Below are positions 1 through 6,004 of a stretch of DNA of 8,156 bases, in pieces; positions within the stretch are counted from its first letter, which is position 1, and each line of letters starts with the position of its first letter. The notes beneath the pieces are model-generated. The model was not told where the DNA came from, did not search any database, and saw only the letters and a program-made list of their open reading frames with translations. The stretch comes from Acetofilamentum sp. (lineage in GTDB: Bacteria; Bacteroidota; Bacteroidia; Bacteroidales; DTU049): assembly GCA_020720525.1 (NCBI GenBank), contig DYON01000003.1:1-8156 (forward strand). Direction: 5' to 3'. Position numbers and translations under genes: made by a program.

Positions 1-2
1 GC

Positions 3-68
3 ATTGACAAAAAAGCACAGGCATACAACATCGTATATAAAACATTTGGCAGTCAAGTGGGTTATTGA
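3..68 (+). CDS. Possible C-terminal end of an upstream gene (partial)
   Basis: Reading from base 3, an open frame enters from the left edge and gives 21 residues, beginning IDKKAQAYNIVYK and ending in GSQVGY, before a TGA at 66-68. The composition (Lys, Ala, Tyr, Gly) and ordinary codon choice look like a real protein tail. The frame starting at base 1 is also open for 30 codons, so the choice is uncertain. Too little is present to name a family. If real, the gene converges on pssA. Confidence 0.3.
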   Translation: MDKKAQAYNIVYKTFGSQVGY

Positions 69-238
69 AGGTTTAAGCTCGTGTCAAAATTAGTTGTAAC
101 TTGATAGGGCAGTGCTCCGAAATCGGCAACAAAAACATACTGCCGAACCGTTACCACACATTTTAAAAAGCTTAAGTTCAAGTAATAAAATGACTTTTGC
201 GGGAAACAAATTGAGCAAACATTTTTATCAAAGAAAAG

Positions 239-252
239 TGGGTTGCCCCCCA
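239..252 (-). terminator. Weak candidate terminator of pssA
   Basis: Read on the minus strand, 24 bases beyond the pssA stop, a TGGG/CCCA stem with a six-base loop is followed by a T-rich run (231-238 on the plus strand is AAGAAAAG). The stem is only four base pairs, so this is a tentative call. The rest of 69-276 shows no convincing gene or RNA; it has one loose GGCAGT/ACTGCC pairing at 108-113 and 139-144. Confidence 0.22.
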
Positions 253-276
253 TTTCCTGTGAGTTGAAATTAAAAT

Positions 277-999
277 TTATGTTTTATCTGAAAATACGCG
301 TCCGAAGAAAAACATAGCTGGTGAAGCCACCATGTAGAGCAATACGAGCAATGCAATTCCATCGAACGAAAATAAGACAAAAAACAATGTGCTGGCAAGA
401 ACCATCAAAACTGCCATAAACTTGCTTGCTGCGCTTTTGAGTTTGAACGAAACAAATGGGATTGGAATGAGCATGGCAGCGGCTGCAAACAAAGCGGTGA
501 TGCTTATTTGCAAAACGGCGTTTTCGTCGCCTAAAAAATTCCCCCAATACAAGCAAGCTGTTGTAACAAATAGTGCCGCTGCTGGCGACGGAATTCCTCT
601 AAAATTTTCGGTTTGCCTACTGTCGGTATTAAAAATGGCAAGACGCATTGCTGCCGACAAAGCATAAATGGCTGCAGGTATTGCCAAAACAATTGATTCG
701 GTTGAAGGAAAGGCTATTTCGGGTTTCCACGAGCGCAAAACGGCATAAATAAGCATTGCAGGAGCAATTCCAAACGAAACCAAATCGCTGAGCGAGTCGA
801 ATTGTTTCCCGAATTCCGATTGTGCTTTCAGCAATCGTGCTGCAAATCCGTCAACGAAATCGAAAAAACCAGCTGCTAAAATAAGATAAATAGTGTAGTC
901 GATATAATATATAGGCTGTGTGGCTACAATGGCTGCAGCCATTCCACACAAAAATCCGGCTCCTGTAAGCAGGTTGGGTATGAGTTTCAACACTTTCAT
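277..999 (-). CDS. pssA: CDP-diacylglycerol--serine O-phosphatidyltransferase (phosphatidylserine synthase)
   Basis: This 240-residue integral membrane enzyme transfers phosphatidate from CDP-diacylglycerol to L-serine, the first committed step to phosphatidylethanolamine. The complete CDP-alcohol phosphatidyltransferase signature D-x2-D-G-x2-A-R-x8-G-x3-D-x3-D is present as D47, D50, G51, A54, R55, G64, D68 and D72. These acidic residues bind the divalent metals and the CDP moiety. A second PssA-type segment, FRGIPSPAAAL, lies at 133-143. The remainder is hydrophobic, with several likely transmembrane helices (about 11-28, 33-48, 75-88, 103-122, 137-152, 160-180, 193-230). The start MKVLKLIPNLLTG is the usual short N-terminus of the family and the length is normal. 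The gene is divergent from the glycine-rich gene. A TAnnTTTG box sits only six bases before the start codon, so the mRNA may be leaderless. The decarboxylase partner psd, often a neighbour, is not in the window. Confidence 0.94.
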   Translation of the reverse strand: MKVLKLIPNLLTGAGFLCGMAAAIVATQPIYYIDYTIYLILAAGFFDFVDGFAARLLKAQSEFGKQFDSLSDLVSFGIAPAMLIYAVLRSWKPEIAFPSTESIVLAIPAAIYALSAAMRLAIFNTDSRQTENFRGIPSPAAALFVTTACLYWGNFLGDENAVLQISITALFAAAAMLIPIPFVSFKLKSAASKFMAVLMVLASTLFFVLFSFDGIALLVLLYMVASPAMFFFGRVFSDKT

Positions 1000-1004
1000 C
1001 GGGT

Positions 1005-1012
1005 CAAACTTA
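1005..1012 (-). promoter_or_regulatory. Candidate Bacteroidota -7 box for pssA
   Basis: On the minus strand the sequence TAAGTTTG matches the Bacteroidota sigma-70-type -7 consensus TAnnTTTG exactly. Its last base is six bases from the pssA ATG, so transcription would begin at or next to the start codon. I see no clear -33 TTG at 17-23 bp upstream. The match could be chance. Confidence 0.38.
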
Positions 1013-1155
1013 CAACATTTTTGCGTATTATAATGAAACCGATTGTAGCTTGAGAGAATTACTTATCAATACGATGAGTTTTAGCATTCATCATTGCAAT
1101 GAAAATTATTACCGATAGAATGGTTAATATTTATGATAAGTGCTTTATATTTTCG

Positions 1156-1163
1156 TATATTTG
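1156..1163 (+). promoter_or_regulatory. Candidate -7 box of the glycine-rich protein gene
   Basis: TATATTTG matches TAnnTTTG exactly and ends 23 bases before the ATG at 1186, giving a leader of roughly 15-18 bases. It lies inside the upstream in-frame extension to ATG 1099, which argues against that longer start. No good -33 TTG is visible. Confidence 0.5.
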
Positions 1164-1185
1164 CATACTAAAAATATTACACACC

Positions 1186-2964
1186 ATGAAGAAACTTATA
1201 CTTGGGGGATTGATTTTTTTGCTTTTGTTGCCATTTACTGCACAATCGCAGTGTGGACCCACCGATCATGGAGGGGCTGATTGGATTATTTCGTATAGTA
1301 CTGCCATTGGTGGAACCCATACCAACGTAGGGCTGTTTCATGTCGAAATTGGTGTAACGGTTACGATTGATTCTGTTTGTCGATACCTTGAAGTTCAGGC
1401 AGATACTATTATTATTTATGGCAACATTGATGCCGACGGAAAAGGCGATATTGGTGGTGGTGGTGGAACTGGTGGTTTATATGCCAATGGAAGTGGAGTT
1501 CCTGGTCATGCTGGTCAAGCTGGTTTTGCTGGATACGGTTCAGGTGGAGGTCTTGCTGGAGCTTCAGCTGGCGATGGTGGCTACATCACTCAGATTTGTG
1601 GTGGCTTATTCTGCTCAGGAAACCGTGATGGAGAAAATGGTGGAGGTGGAGGAGCTGGTGGAGGTTCGGGTGGCACTTATGGTGGCCGTGGAGGCGCAGG
1701 TGGATATGGTGCTTTTGGCAGTGGTTTTACTGGAGCCGCAGGAGGCAATTATGGTGCTGGTGTAACTCGCTCAAACACTTATGGAACAGCCGATAGTTTC
1801 GATATCACTTGGGGATCGGGCGGTGCTGGCGGCGGTGGTGGCGGCGGCGGTTGGTTGTCGGGAACTGCAGGAGGAAAAGGTGGTGCAGGTGGAGGAATGG
1901 TAGTCCTAAAAGCTCAGCACAAAATGATAATTTCCGGAAATGTTTCTTGCAATGGCGTAGATGGCGGTATAGGCGGAAATGGAGGTGGAGAATCGGATAA
2001 TAATTCTTTCGACTGCTCAACTACGGGGTACAATGCTTGTGGTGTTTGTTCTGAATCTGTTTTCGATGCTGCTGGTGGTGCCGGTGGTGCCGGTGGTGGT
2101 GGTTCGGGTGGTGGTATTTTTATCGAGTCGAATGGATCTTTAAGTATTACTGGCACTTTGTCGGTTCGTGGTGGTGCAGGTGGAACCGCTGGCACTCCAA
2201 GCAATCTTACTGGTTCTTGCTTCGATAATGCTCGTGGCGGTGCTGGTGGTGGTGGCGGCCGTGTAAAAATCTTACACAACCCCTGCGTTACTGTTTTAAT
2301 GAATCCTATCGTTAATACAAGCGGCGGCATTGGTGGAAATGGTGTTGTAACTGGAAACAACGGCGACTCTGGTTCGTATCGCAACAATCTATTTGCACAA
2401 GTTTATCTTGCGCTCGATGGGGGAACAATAGCATCGGTCGATAGCGTTTTCTGTAATTATGGCGATGTGCCTTTGATTGGCTCTACAGTTACAGCTTCTG
2501 GTGGAATTTTGGGTACTTACAGCTACCAATGGCAATATAGTACAACCGATAGTGTTAATGGTTATGTCAATTTGCCTGGGCAAATAAGCGCAACTTGCGA
2601 CCCAAGTCTTATTTCAACAACTACTTGGTATCGTCGAAAAGTCACTTCGGGCAGTTGCACCGATTATAGCAACTTCGCTAAAGCTCTTGTGATTGATTGC
2701 TCTGCAATCGACGAAGCGAATCATCTCGATTTCAATGTGTACCCTGTTCCAAATGATGGACGATTTAAAATTGAAACACCGCAGCCTCTTTCAGATGGTT
2801 CGACGGTTGAAATTTACAACCAACTGGGCGAAAAAATTAGGATCATTCAAATTAAAGAAACTGTATCCGAAGTTTCTGTCAATTTGAAAGTAATGCCTGG
2901 TCTATATTTTGTATTGGTTCGATCTACCGACAAACAAGGACTTCGAAAAATAACTATTGAATAA
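1186..2964 (+). CDS. Glycine-rich secreted surface protein with T9SS type A C-terminal sorting domain
   Basis: This 592-residue protein is probably exported through Sec and then the type IX system to the cell surface or medium. Residues 1-22 form a signal peptide (MKK, hydrophobic LILGGLIFLLLLP, then TAQSQ before Cys23; there is no proper lipobox). Residues 85-390 are glycine-rich with poly-Gly runs (eight Gly at 215-222), interleaved with short beta-like stretches such as GGMVVLKAQHKMIISGNV (236-253) and GGGIFIESNGSLSITGTL (308-325). Residues about 408-505 resemble an Ig/PKD-like module of gliding and adhesion proteins (YSYQWQYST, TTTWYRRKVTSGSCTDYSN). Residues about 515-592 are the Por-secretion/T9SS sorting domain: NVYPVPNDGRF, VEIYNQLGEKI, MPGLYFVLVRS and a final KITIE. 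An in-frame ATG at 1099 would add 29 residues but would bury the signal peptide and include the promoter box, so 1186 is chosen. An adhesin or matrix protein is plausible, but function and ligand are unknown. Confidence 0.9.
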   Translation: MKKLILGGLIFLLLLPFTAQSQCGPTDHGGADWIISYSTAIGGTHTNVGLFHVEIGVTVTIDSVCRYLEVQADTIIIYGNIDADGKGDIGGGGGTGGLYANGSGVPGHAGQAGFAGYGSGGGLAGASAGDGGYITQICGGLFCSGNRDGENGGGGGAGGGSGGTYGGRGGAGGYGAFGSGFTGAAGGNYGAGVTRSNTYGTADSFDITWGSGGAGGGGGGGGWLSGTAGGKGGAGGGMVVLKAQHKMIISGNVSCNGVDGGIGGNGGGESDNNSFDCSTTGYNACGVCSESVFDAAGGAGGAGGGGSGGGIFIESNGSLSITGTLSVRGGAGGTAGTPSNLTGSCFDNARGGAGGGGGRVKILHNPCVTVLMNPIVNTSGGIGGNGVVTGNNGDSGSYRNNLFAQVYLALDGGTIASVDSVFCNYGDVPLIGSTVTASGGILGTYSYQWQYSTTDSVNGYVNLPGQISATCDPSLISTTTWYRRKVTSGSCTDYSNFAKALVIDCSAIDEANHLDFNVYPVPNDGRFKIETPQPLSDGSTVEIYNQLGEKIRIIQIKETVSEVSVNLKVMPGLYFVLVRSTDKQGLRKITIE

Positions 2965-2969
2965 TTATT

Positions 2970-2999
2970 AAAAAGGGTAACAATTTGTTACCCCTTTTT
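2970..2999. terminator. Bidirectional intrinsic terminator between convergent genes
   Basis: A seven-base-pair stem GGGTAAC/GTTACCC (2975-2981 with 2987-2993) has a five-base loop AATTT. It is flanked by A5 on the left and, after one bulged C, T5 on the right. It therefore ends in a T-run on both strands. It begins six bases after the stop of the glycine-rich gene and lies five bases from the PhoH stop, so it can serve both. Confidence 0.87.
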
Positions 3000-3003
3000 G
3001 TTT

Positions 3004-4332
3004 TTACAACAAATCGTTCGCCAAATTGGCCAATTCGCTTCGTTCGCCTTTTTCCAATTTGATGTGAGCGTAAATCTCGTGATTCTTGATTTTATCAATC
3101 AGATAGCTCAAACCATTGCTTTGCGAATCGAGATATGGTGTGTCTATTTGATGAATATCGCCCGTGAAGATAATTTTAGTGTTCTCGCCAGCACGGGTAA
3201 TAATGGTTTTTACTTCGTGTGGAGTTAAATTTTGTGCTTCGTCAACAATAAAGCAAATATTGCTCAAGCTGCGACCACGAATATAGGCTAGGGGAGTAAT
3301 TACCAGCTTTTCTTTTTCGAGCAAATCGTCGAGCTGCGCACCTTCTTTTTCGCTGTACTGGTTTTTGATGAATTTCAAATTGTCGAAAAGAGGCTCCATG
3401 TATGGATTTAGCTTGCTTTTGATGTCGCCAGGCAAAAAACCAATGTCCTTGTTGCTCAAAGGAACAATGGGACGTGCCAAATATACCTGCTTGTAAAGCT
3501 TTTTCTGCTCCAAGGCTCCAGCAAGTGCCAATAAGGTTTTTCCTGTTCCAGCAACTCCTTGAAGGGTTACAAGCTTAATTTCGGGTGTCATAATAGCATG
3601 AAGCGCAAAAACTTGTTCGGCATTTCGTGGTGTAATGCGGTATGCCGATTTTTTCTCGAGTTTTTCGATGTTCCCAGTTACTGGGTTGAAAAAAGCTAAA
3701 ACCGAATTGTGTGTATTGCGCAAAATGAAATAATGGTTTGGAATCGGGGTTTTGATGCCTATTTCGGTGGGGAGGCAAAATCCTTCGTTGTAAATGCGAT
3801 CAATTATTTCTTTAGACAGTCCTTCAACCAATGTTTTTCCAGCATATAATCCTTCAACATTTTTTACTTTGCCCGTTTCGAAATCTTCGGCTAAAATATT
3901 CAAAGCCTTTGCTTTCAAGCGCAAATTGATGTCTTTCGAAACCAAAACCACCCTTTTGTCCTTGTTTTCGTTCGAAAGTTTAATGGCTACATTCAAAATT
4001 TGATGGTCAACTTTGTCGCTGTGATATATTTGGGTCGCATCCGGATTGCTGGTTTCGTCCATTATAACGGTAAATCTACCTTTGCTGCGTTCAATTTTTA
4101 TCCAGTCGTTGATCGGTTGATTGTCCGACATTTTATCGAGAATACGAATAAATTCACGTGCTTCATAATTTTTTGAATCGTTGCCTTTTTTGAAAGTATC
4201 CAATTCTTCGAGAACCGAAATGGGTAAGGCTACATCGTTGTCGCTGAAACTGTAAATAGCACTGTGATTGTAAAGTATAACTGAGGTGTCGAGTACAAAA
4301 ATCTTTTTCTGTTTGGGAGTTGTTTTTGCCAT
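3004..4332 (-). CDS. phoH: PIN domain-PhoH family ATPase (PhoH2/YlaK-type putative RNA helicase/ribonuclease)
   Basis: This is a 442-residue cytosolic protein of two parts. The N-terminal PIN nuclease-like domain (about 10-150) keeps the metal-binding acidic residues: D15 in FVLDTSVIL, E42/E43 in SVLEELDTF, D109 in KVDHQIL and D134 in VSKDINLRLKA. After a linker, the PhoH P-loop ATPase domain (about 230-442) has Walker A GVAGTGKT (259-266), the family segment ARPIVPLSNKDIGFLPGD (286-303), Walker B IVDEAQN (362-368) and a sensor-like FTGDIHQID (389-397). This PIN-plus-PhoH arrangement is that of PhoH2 proteins, for which RNA unwinding and cleavage have been reported in mycobacteria; RNA processing is the likely role here. 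Length is normal and no key residue is missing. It shares a terminator with the convergent glycine-rich gene. The start gives the canonical lysine-rich lead-in to the first PIN strand. Confidence 0.93.
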   Translation of the reverse strand: MAKTTPKQKKIFVLDTSVILYNHSAIYSFSDNDVALPISVLEELDTFKKGNDSKNYEAREFIRILDKMSDNQPINDWIKIERSKGRFTVIMDETSNPDATQIYHSDKVDHQILNVAIKLSNENKDKRVVLVSKDINLRLKAKALNILAEDFETGKVKNVEGLYAGKTLVEGLSKEIIDRIYNEGFCLPTEIGIKTPIPNHYFILRNTHNSVLAFFNPVTGNIEKLEKKSAYRITPRNAEQVFALHAIMTPEIKLVTLQGVAGTGKTLLALAGALEQKKLYKQVYLARPIVPLSNKDIGFLPGDIKSKLNPYMEPLFDNLKFIKNQYSEKEGAQLDDLLEKEKLVITPLAYIRGRSLSNICFIVDEAQNLTPHEVKTIITRAGENTKIIFTGDIHQIDTPYLDSQSNGLSYLIDKIKNHEIYAHIKLEKGERSELANLANDLL

Positions 4333-4346
4333 GATTTGTTTTTTTA

Positions 4347-4354
4347 CAAATTAA
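4347..4354 (-). promoter_or_regulatory. Weak candidate -7 box of the PhoH gene
   Basis: On the minus strand TTAATTTG matches TAnnTTTG at all fixed positions but the second. It ends 15 bases before the ATG, similar to the spacing at the other genes here. No clear -33 element is seen. Confidence 0.25.
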
Positions 4355-4489
4355 ACATTTTAAAACGTACACTCAGAAATAATGCCGTGTTTTTTGTTAA
4401 CAATGAATGGTTTATTATTGGTGAATTTTAATTTGCGGTCATTGGTATAATCCTATACTGGGTTGATTTTAACTTACTTCTTAATGCGA

Positions 4490-4808
4490 AATAGACGAAT
4501 GAAATTGAATTATTTGGGTGAATAAGAAGAAAATAATCAAATAAGTAGTGTTAAATATAGGAACGAAATCAAGTAAATTAGTTTAAATACGTGAGTAAAA
4601 TCGAGTAAATATGGTGAATAATATGAAGATAATCGAGTAAATAAGCTAAATAACATGAAAGGAATCAAGAAAATTAGCTAAAAAAGAAGAATGAAATCAA
4701 GCAAATAAGGTAAAATGCAAGAATATAAACAACTAAATAAGCAAAATATATAGAATATAAACAAGTAAAATAACTAAATAAACAGAATGAAATCAAGTAA
4801 ATTAGAAA
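4490..4808. repeat. Degenerate tandem array of ten 31-33 bp units
   Basis: Ten head-to-tail units lie at 4490-4520, 4521-4553, 4554-4585, 4586-4616, 4617-4648, 4649-4680, 4681-4712, 4713-4744, 4745-4776 and 4777-4808. Seven are exactly 32 bp. Each begins with an A-rich stretch near AATA and carries a core like AATCAAGTAAATTAG. Neighbours share private variants: units 4 and 5 have AATCGAGTAAATA and units 8 and 9 have GAATATAAACAA, which suggests local tandem duplication followed by drift. The plus strand is purine-rich with very little C. The 32-bp period is not a multiple of three and every unit carries stops, so it is not coding. There are no unique spacers, so it is not CRISPR. It fills most of the 520-base gap between PhoH and the ATPase gene and ends 17 bases before that gene's -7 box. 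The remaining part (4355-4489) has only small palindromes (TTGTTAACAA at 4394-4403; GTATA/TATAC at 4445-4458). Confidence 0.85.
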
Positions 4809-4825
4809 ACGACTGCAAATTATTG

Positions 4826-4833
4826 TATATTTG
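4826..4833 (+). promoter_or_regulatory. Candidate -7 box of the ATPase gene
   Basis: TATATTTG matches TAnnTTTG exactly and ends 20 bases before the ATG at 4853. The -33 region (about 4800-4808) falls in the last unit of the tandem array and has no TTG, so any upstream contact would be with array DNA. Confidence 0.55.
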
Positions 4834-4852
4834 CACATTAAAATCGTGAAAA

Positions 4853-5974
4853 ATGATAACCAGAATTCTCAACGAAAATATCAAGGAGTATCTACAGCCC
4901 GGTAAAGCTGTGTTGATAATGGGTCCTCGTCAAATTGGGAAAACGACTCTTATTGAAACTTTGGCTGCTACCGAAGAACATTCGCTGTGGCTCAATGGCG
5001 ATGATATTGATGTTAGAAGCCGATTCGAGAATGTTAGCACATCGGCGCTCAAGGAAATGCTTGCCGGATATGAGCTTGTACTTATCGACGAAGCTCAGCG
5101 AATATCCGATATTGGATTGAAGCTGAAAATGATAGTCGATAATGTGAAAAATATTAAAGTTGTTGCGTCGGGCTCTTCTTCGTTCGACTTGGCAAACAAA
5201 GTGAAGGAGTCGCTTGCTGGCCGCAAATGGGAGTTCAGAATGTTCCCACTTTCTTATTCCGAATTGGCTGCGCATCATGGAGCTCTCGACGAAAGTCGAT
5301 TTCTCGAAAAACGCCTGATTTATGGTAGTTTTCCCGAAGTTGTGACATCGCCAGGACGTGAAGTCCGAATTTTGTCGGAGCTTATCGATAGTACTTTGTA
5401 CAAAGACATTCTTTCGCTCGACGGTTTGCGAAAGCCCGACAAAGTTGTGAAATTGCTTCAAGCTCTTGCTTTGCAATTGGGAAGCGAAGTCTCGTATGCC
5501 GAGTTGTCGCGCACTGTTGGGCTCGATTTGCAAACCATCGAAAAATACATCGATATCCTTGAAAAATGTTTTGTCGTTTTTCGTTTGCAATCGCTTAGCC
5601 GAAACCTGCGAAAAGAATTGGTGAAAACCCGCAAAATTTATTTCTACGACAATGGTATTCGCAATTCGCTGATAAATAATTTCAATTTGCTCAATGTGCG
5701 AACCGATGCCGGAGCTTTGTGGGAAAATTTCATCATGGTTGAACGCTGGAAACATATCAGTTACAGCGAAATTTTTTGCAACTGTTTCTTTTGGCGTACC
5801 CACGATCAACAGGAAATCGATTATATCGAAGAACGCGAAGGAAAGTTGTTTGCTTACGAATTTAAGTGGAATGCCAATCGCAAAAGCCGCTTCCCTGCGG
5901 TGTTTTCGAAAAACTATCCTGAATCTGAATTCAATGTTGTGAATCCCGAAAACTACACGGCATTTATTTCATAA
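4853..5974 (+). CDS. AAA_14/DUF4143 family ATP-binding protein with PD-(D/E)XK-like C-terminus
   Basis: This is a 373-residue protein of a widespread but poorly characterised P-loop ATPase family. Walker A is GPRQIGKTT (24-32), Walker B is LVLIDEAQR (75-83, with D79 and E80), and a sensor-like VVASGSSSFDL lies at 103-113, followed by the family's LAGRKWEFRMFPLSYSEL (121-138) and GSFPEVV (158-164). The DUF4143 half includes a winged-helix-like stretch (VSYAELSRTVGLDLQTIEKY, 213-232) and IYFYDNGIRN (262-271). Near the end, EIDYIEEREGKLFAYEFKW (321-339) places E321, D323, E336 and K338 as in PD-(D/E)XK nuclease folds; cleavage activity is not established for the family. It is full length with no frameshift. 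The substrate is unknown; members have been speculated to act on DNA or in signalling. It sits alone between a tandem array and a second promoter, so there is no operon partner to suggest a role. Confidence 0.9.
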   Translation: MITRILNENIKEYLQPGKAVLIMGPRQIGKTTLIETLAATEEHSLWLNGDDIDVRSRFENVSTSALKEMLAGYELVLIDEAQRISDIGLKLKMIVDNVKNIKVVASGSSSFDLANKVKESLAGRKWEFRMFPLSYSELAAHHGALDESRFLEKRLIYGSFPEVVTSPGREVRILSELIDSTLYKDILSLDGLRKPDKVVKLLQALALQLGSEVSYAELSRTVGLDLQTIEKYIDILEKCFVVFRLQSLSRNLRKELVKTRKIYFYDNGIRNSLINNFNLLNVRTDAGALWENFIMVERWKHISYSEIFCNCFFWRTHDQQEIDYIEEREGKLFAYEFKWNANRKSRFPAVFSKNYPESEFNVVNPENYTAFIS

Positions 5975-5978
5975 TAAC

Positions 5979-5986
5979 TACCTTTG
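5979..5986 (+). promoter_or_regulatory. Candidate -7 box between the ATPase and toroid genes
   Basis: TACCTTTG matches TAnnTTTG exactly, begins five bases after the ATPase stop and ends 19 bases before the ATG at 6005. This spacing matches the other plus-strand genes here, suggesting separate transcription of the toroid gene despite a gap of only 30 bases. No -33 TTG is visible. Confidence 0.42.
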
Positions 5987-6004
5987 TAATCTGCATTTAA
6001 CATT

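Noticed and set aside
177..193. Single copy resembling the 32-bp unit core (TTCAAGTAATAAAATGA)
   Set aside because: Only a short match in AT-rich DNA, isolated and not followed by a second unit.
62..253. 63-codon minus-strand open frame downstream of pssA
   Set aside because: Rich in Phe, Cys and Val with no recognisable motif or start context; it overlaps the candidate terminator and looks like chance openness in AT-rich DNA.
1092..1101. 10-bp palindrome CATTGCAATG between the divergent genes
   Set aside because: Short and AT-leaning, with no second copy or clear relation to either promoter; likely chance.
1099..1185. Upstream in-frame start adding 29 residues to the glycine-rich protein
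   Set aside because: It would place a non-signal sequence before a textbook signal peptide and would include the TATATTTG promoter box.
1367..1765. 132-codon open frame overlapping the glycine-rich gene
   Set aside because: It is the +1 frame of GGN codons, giving a Val/Glu/Met-rich low-complexity product; a shadow of the real gene.
1914..2387. 157-codon proline-rich minus-strand frame
   Set aside because: Proline runs are the complement of Gly codons on the other strand; no independent start or motif.
4394..4403. 10-bp palindrome TTGTTAACAA upstream of PhoH
   Set aside because: Could be an operator, but such palindromes are common in AT-rich gaps and there is no second copy to support it.
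4490..4808. CRISPR array
   Set aside because: The units are contiguous and similar along their whole length; there is no alternation of constant repeats and unique spacers, and no cas gene.
4892..5809. 305-codon minus-strand open frame opposite the ATPase gene
   Set aside because: The plus-strand frame has clear Walker motifs; the antisense frame has no domain signal and is an antisense shadow.
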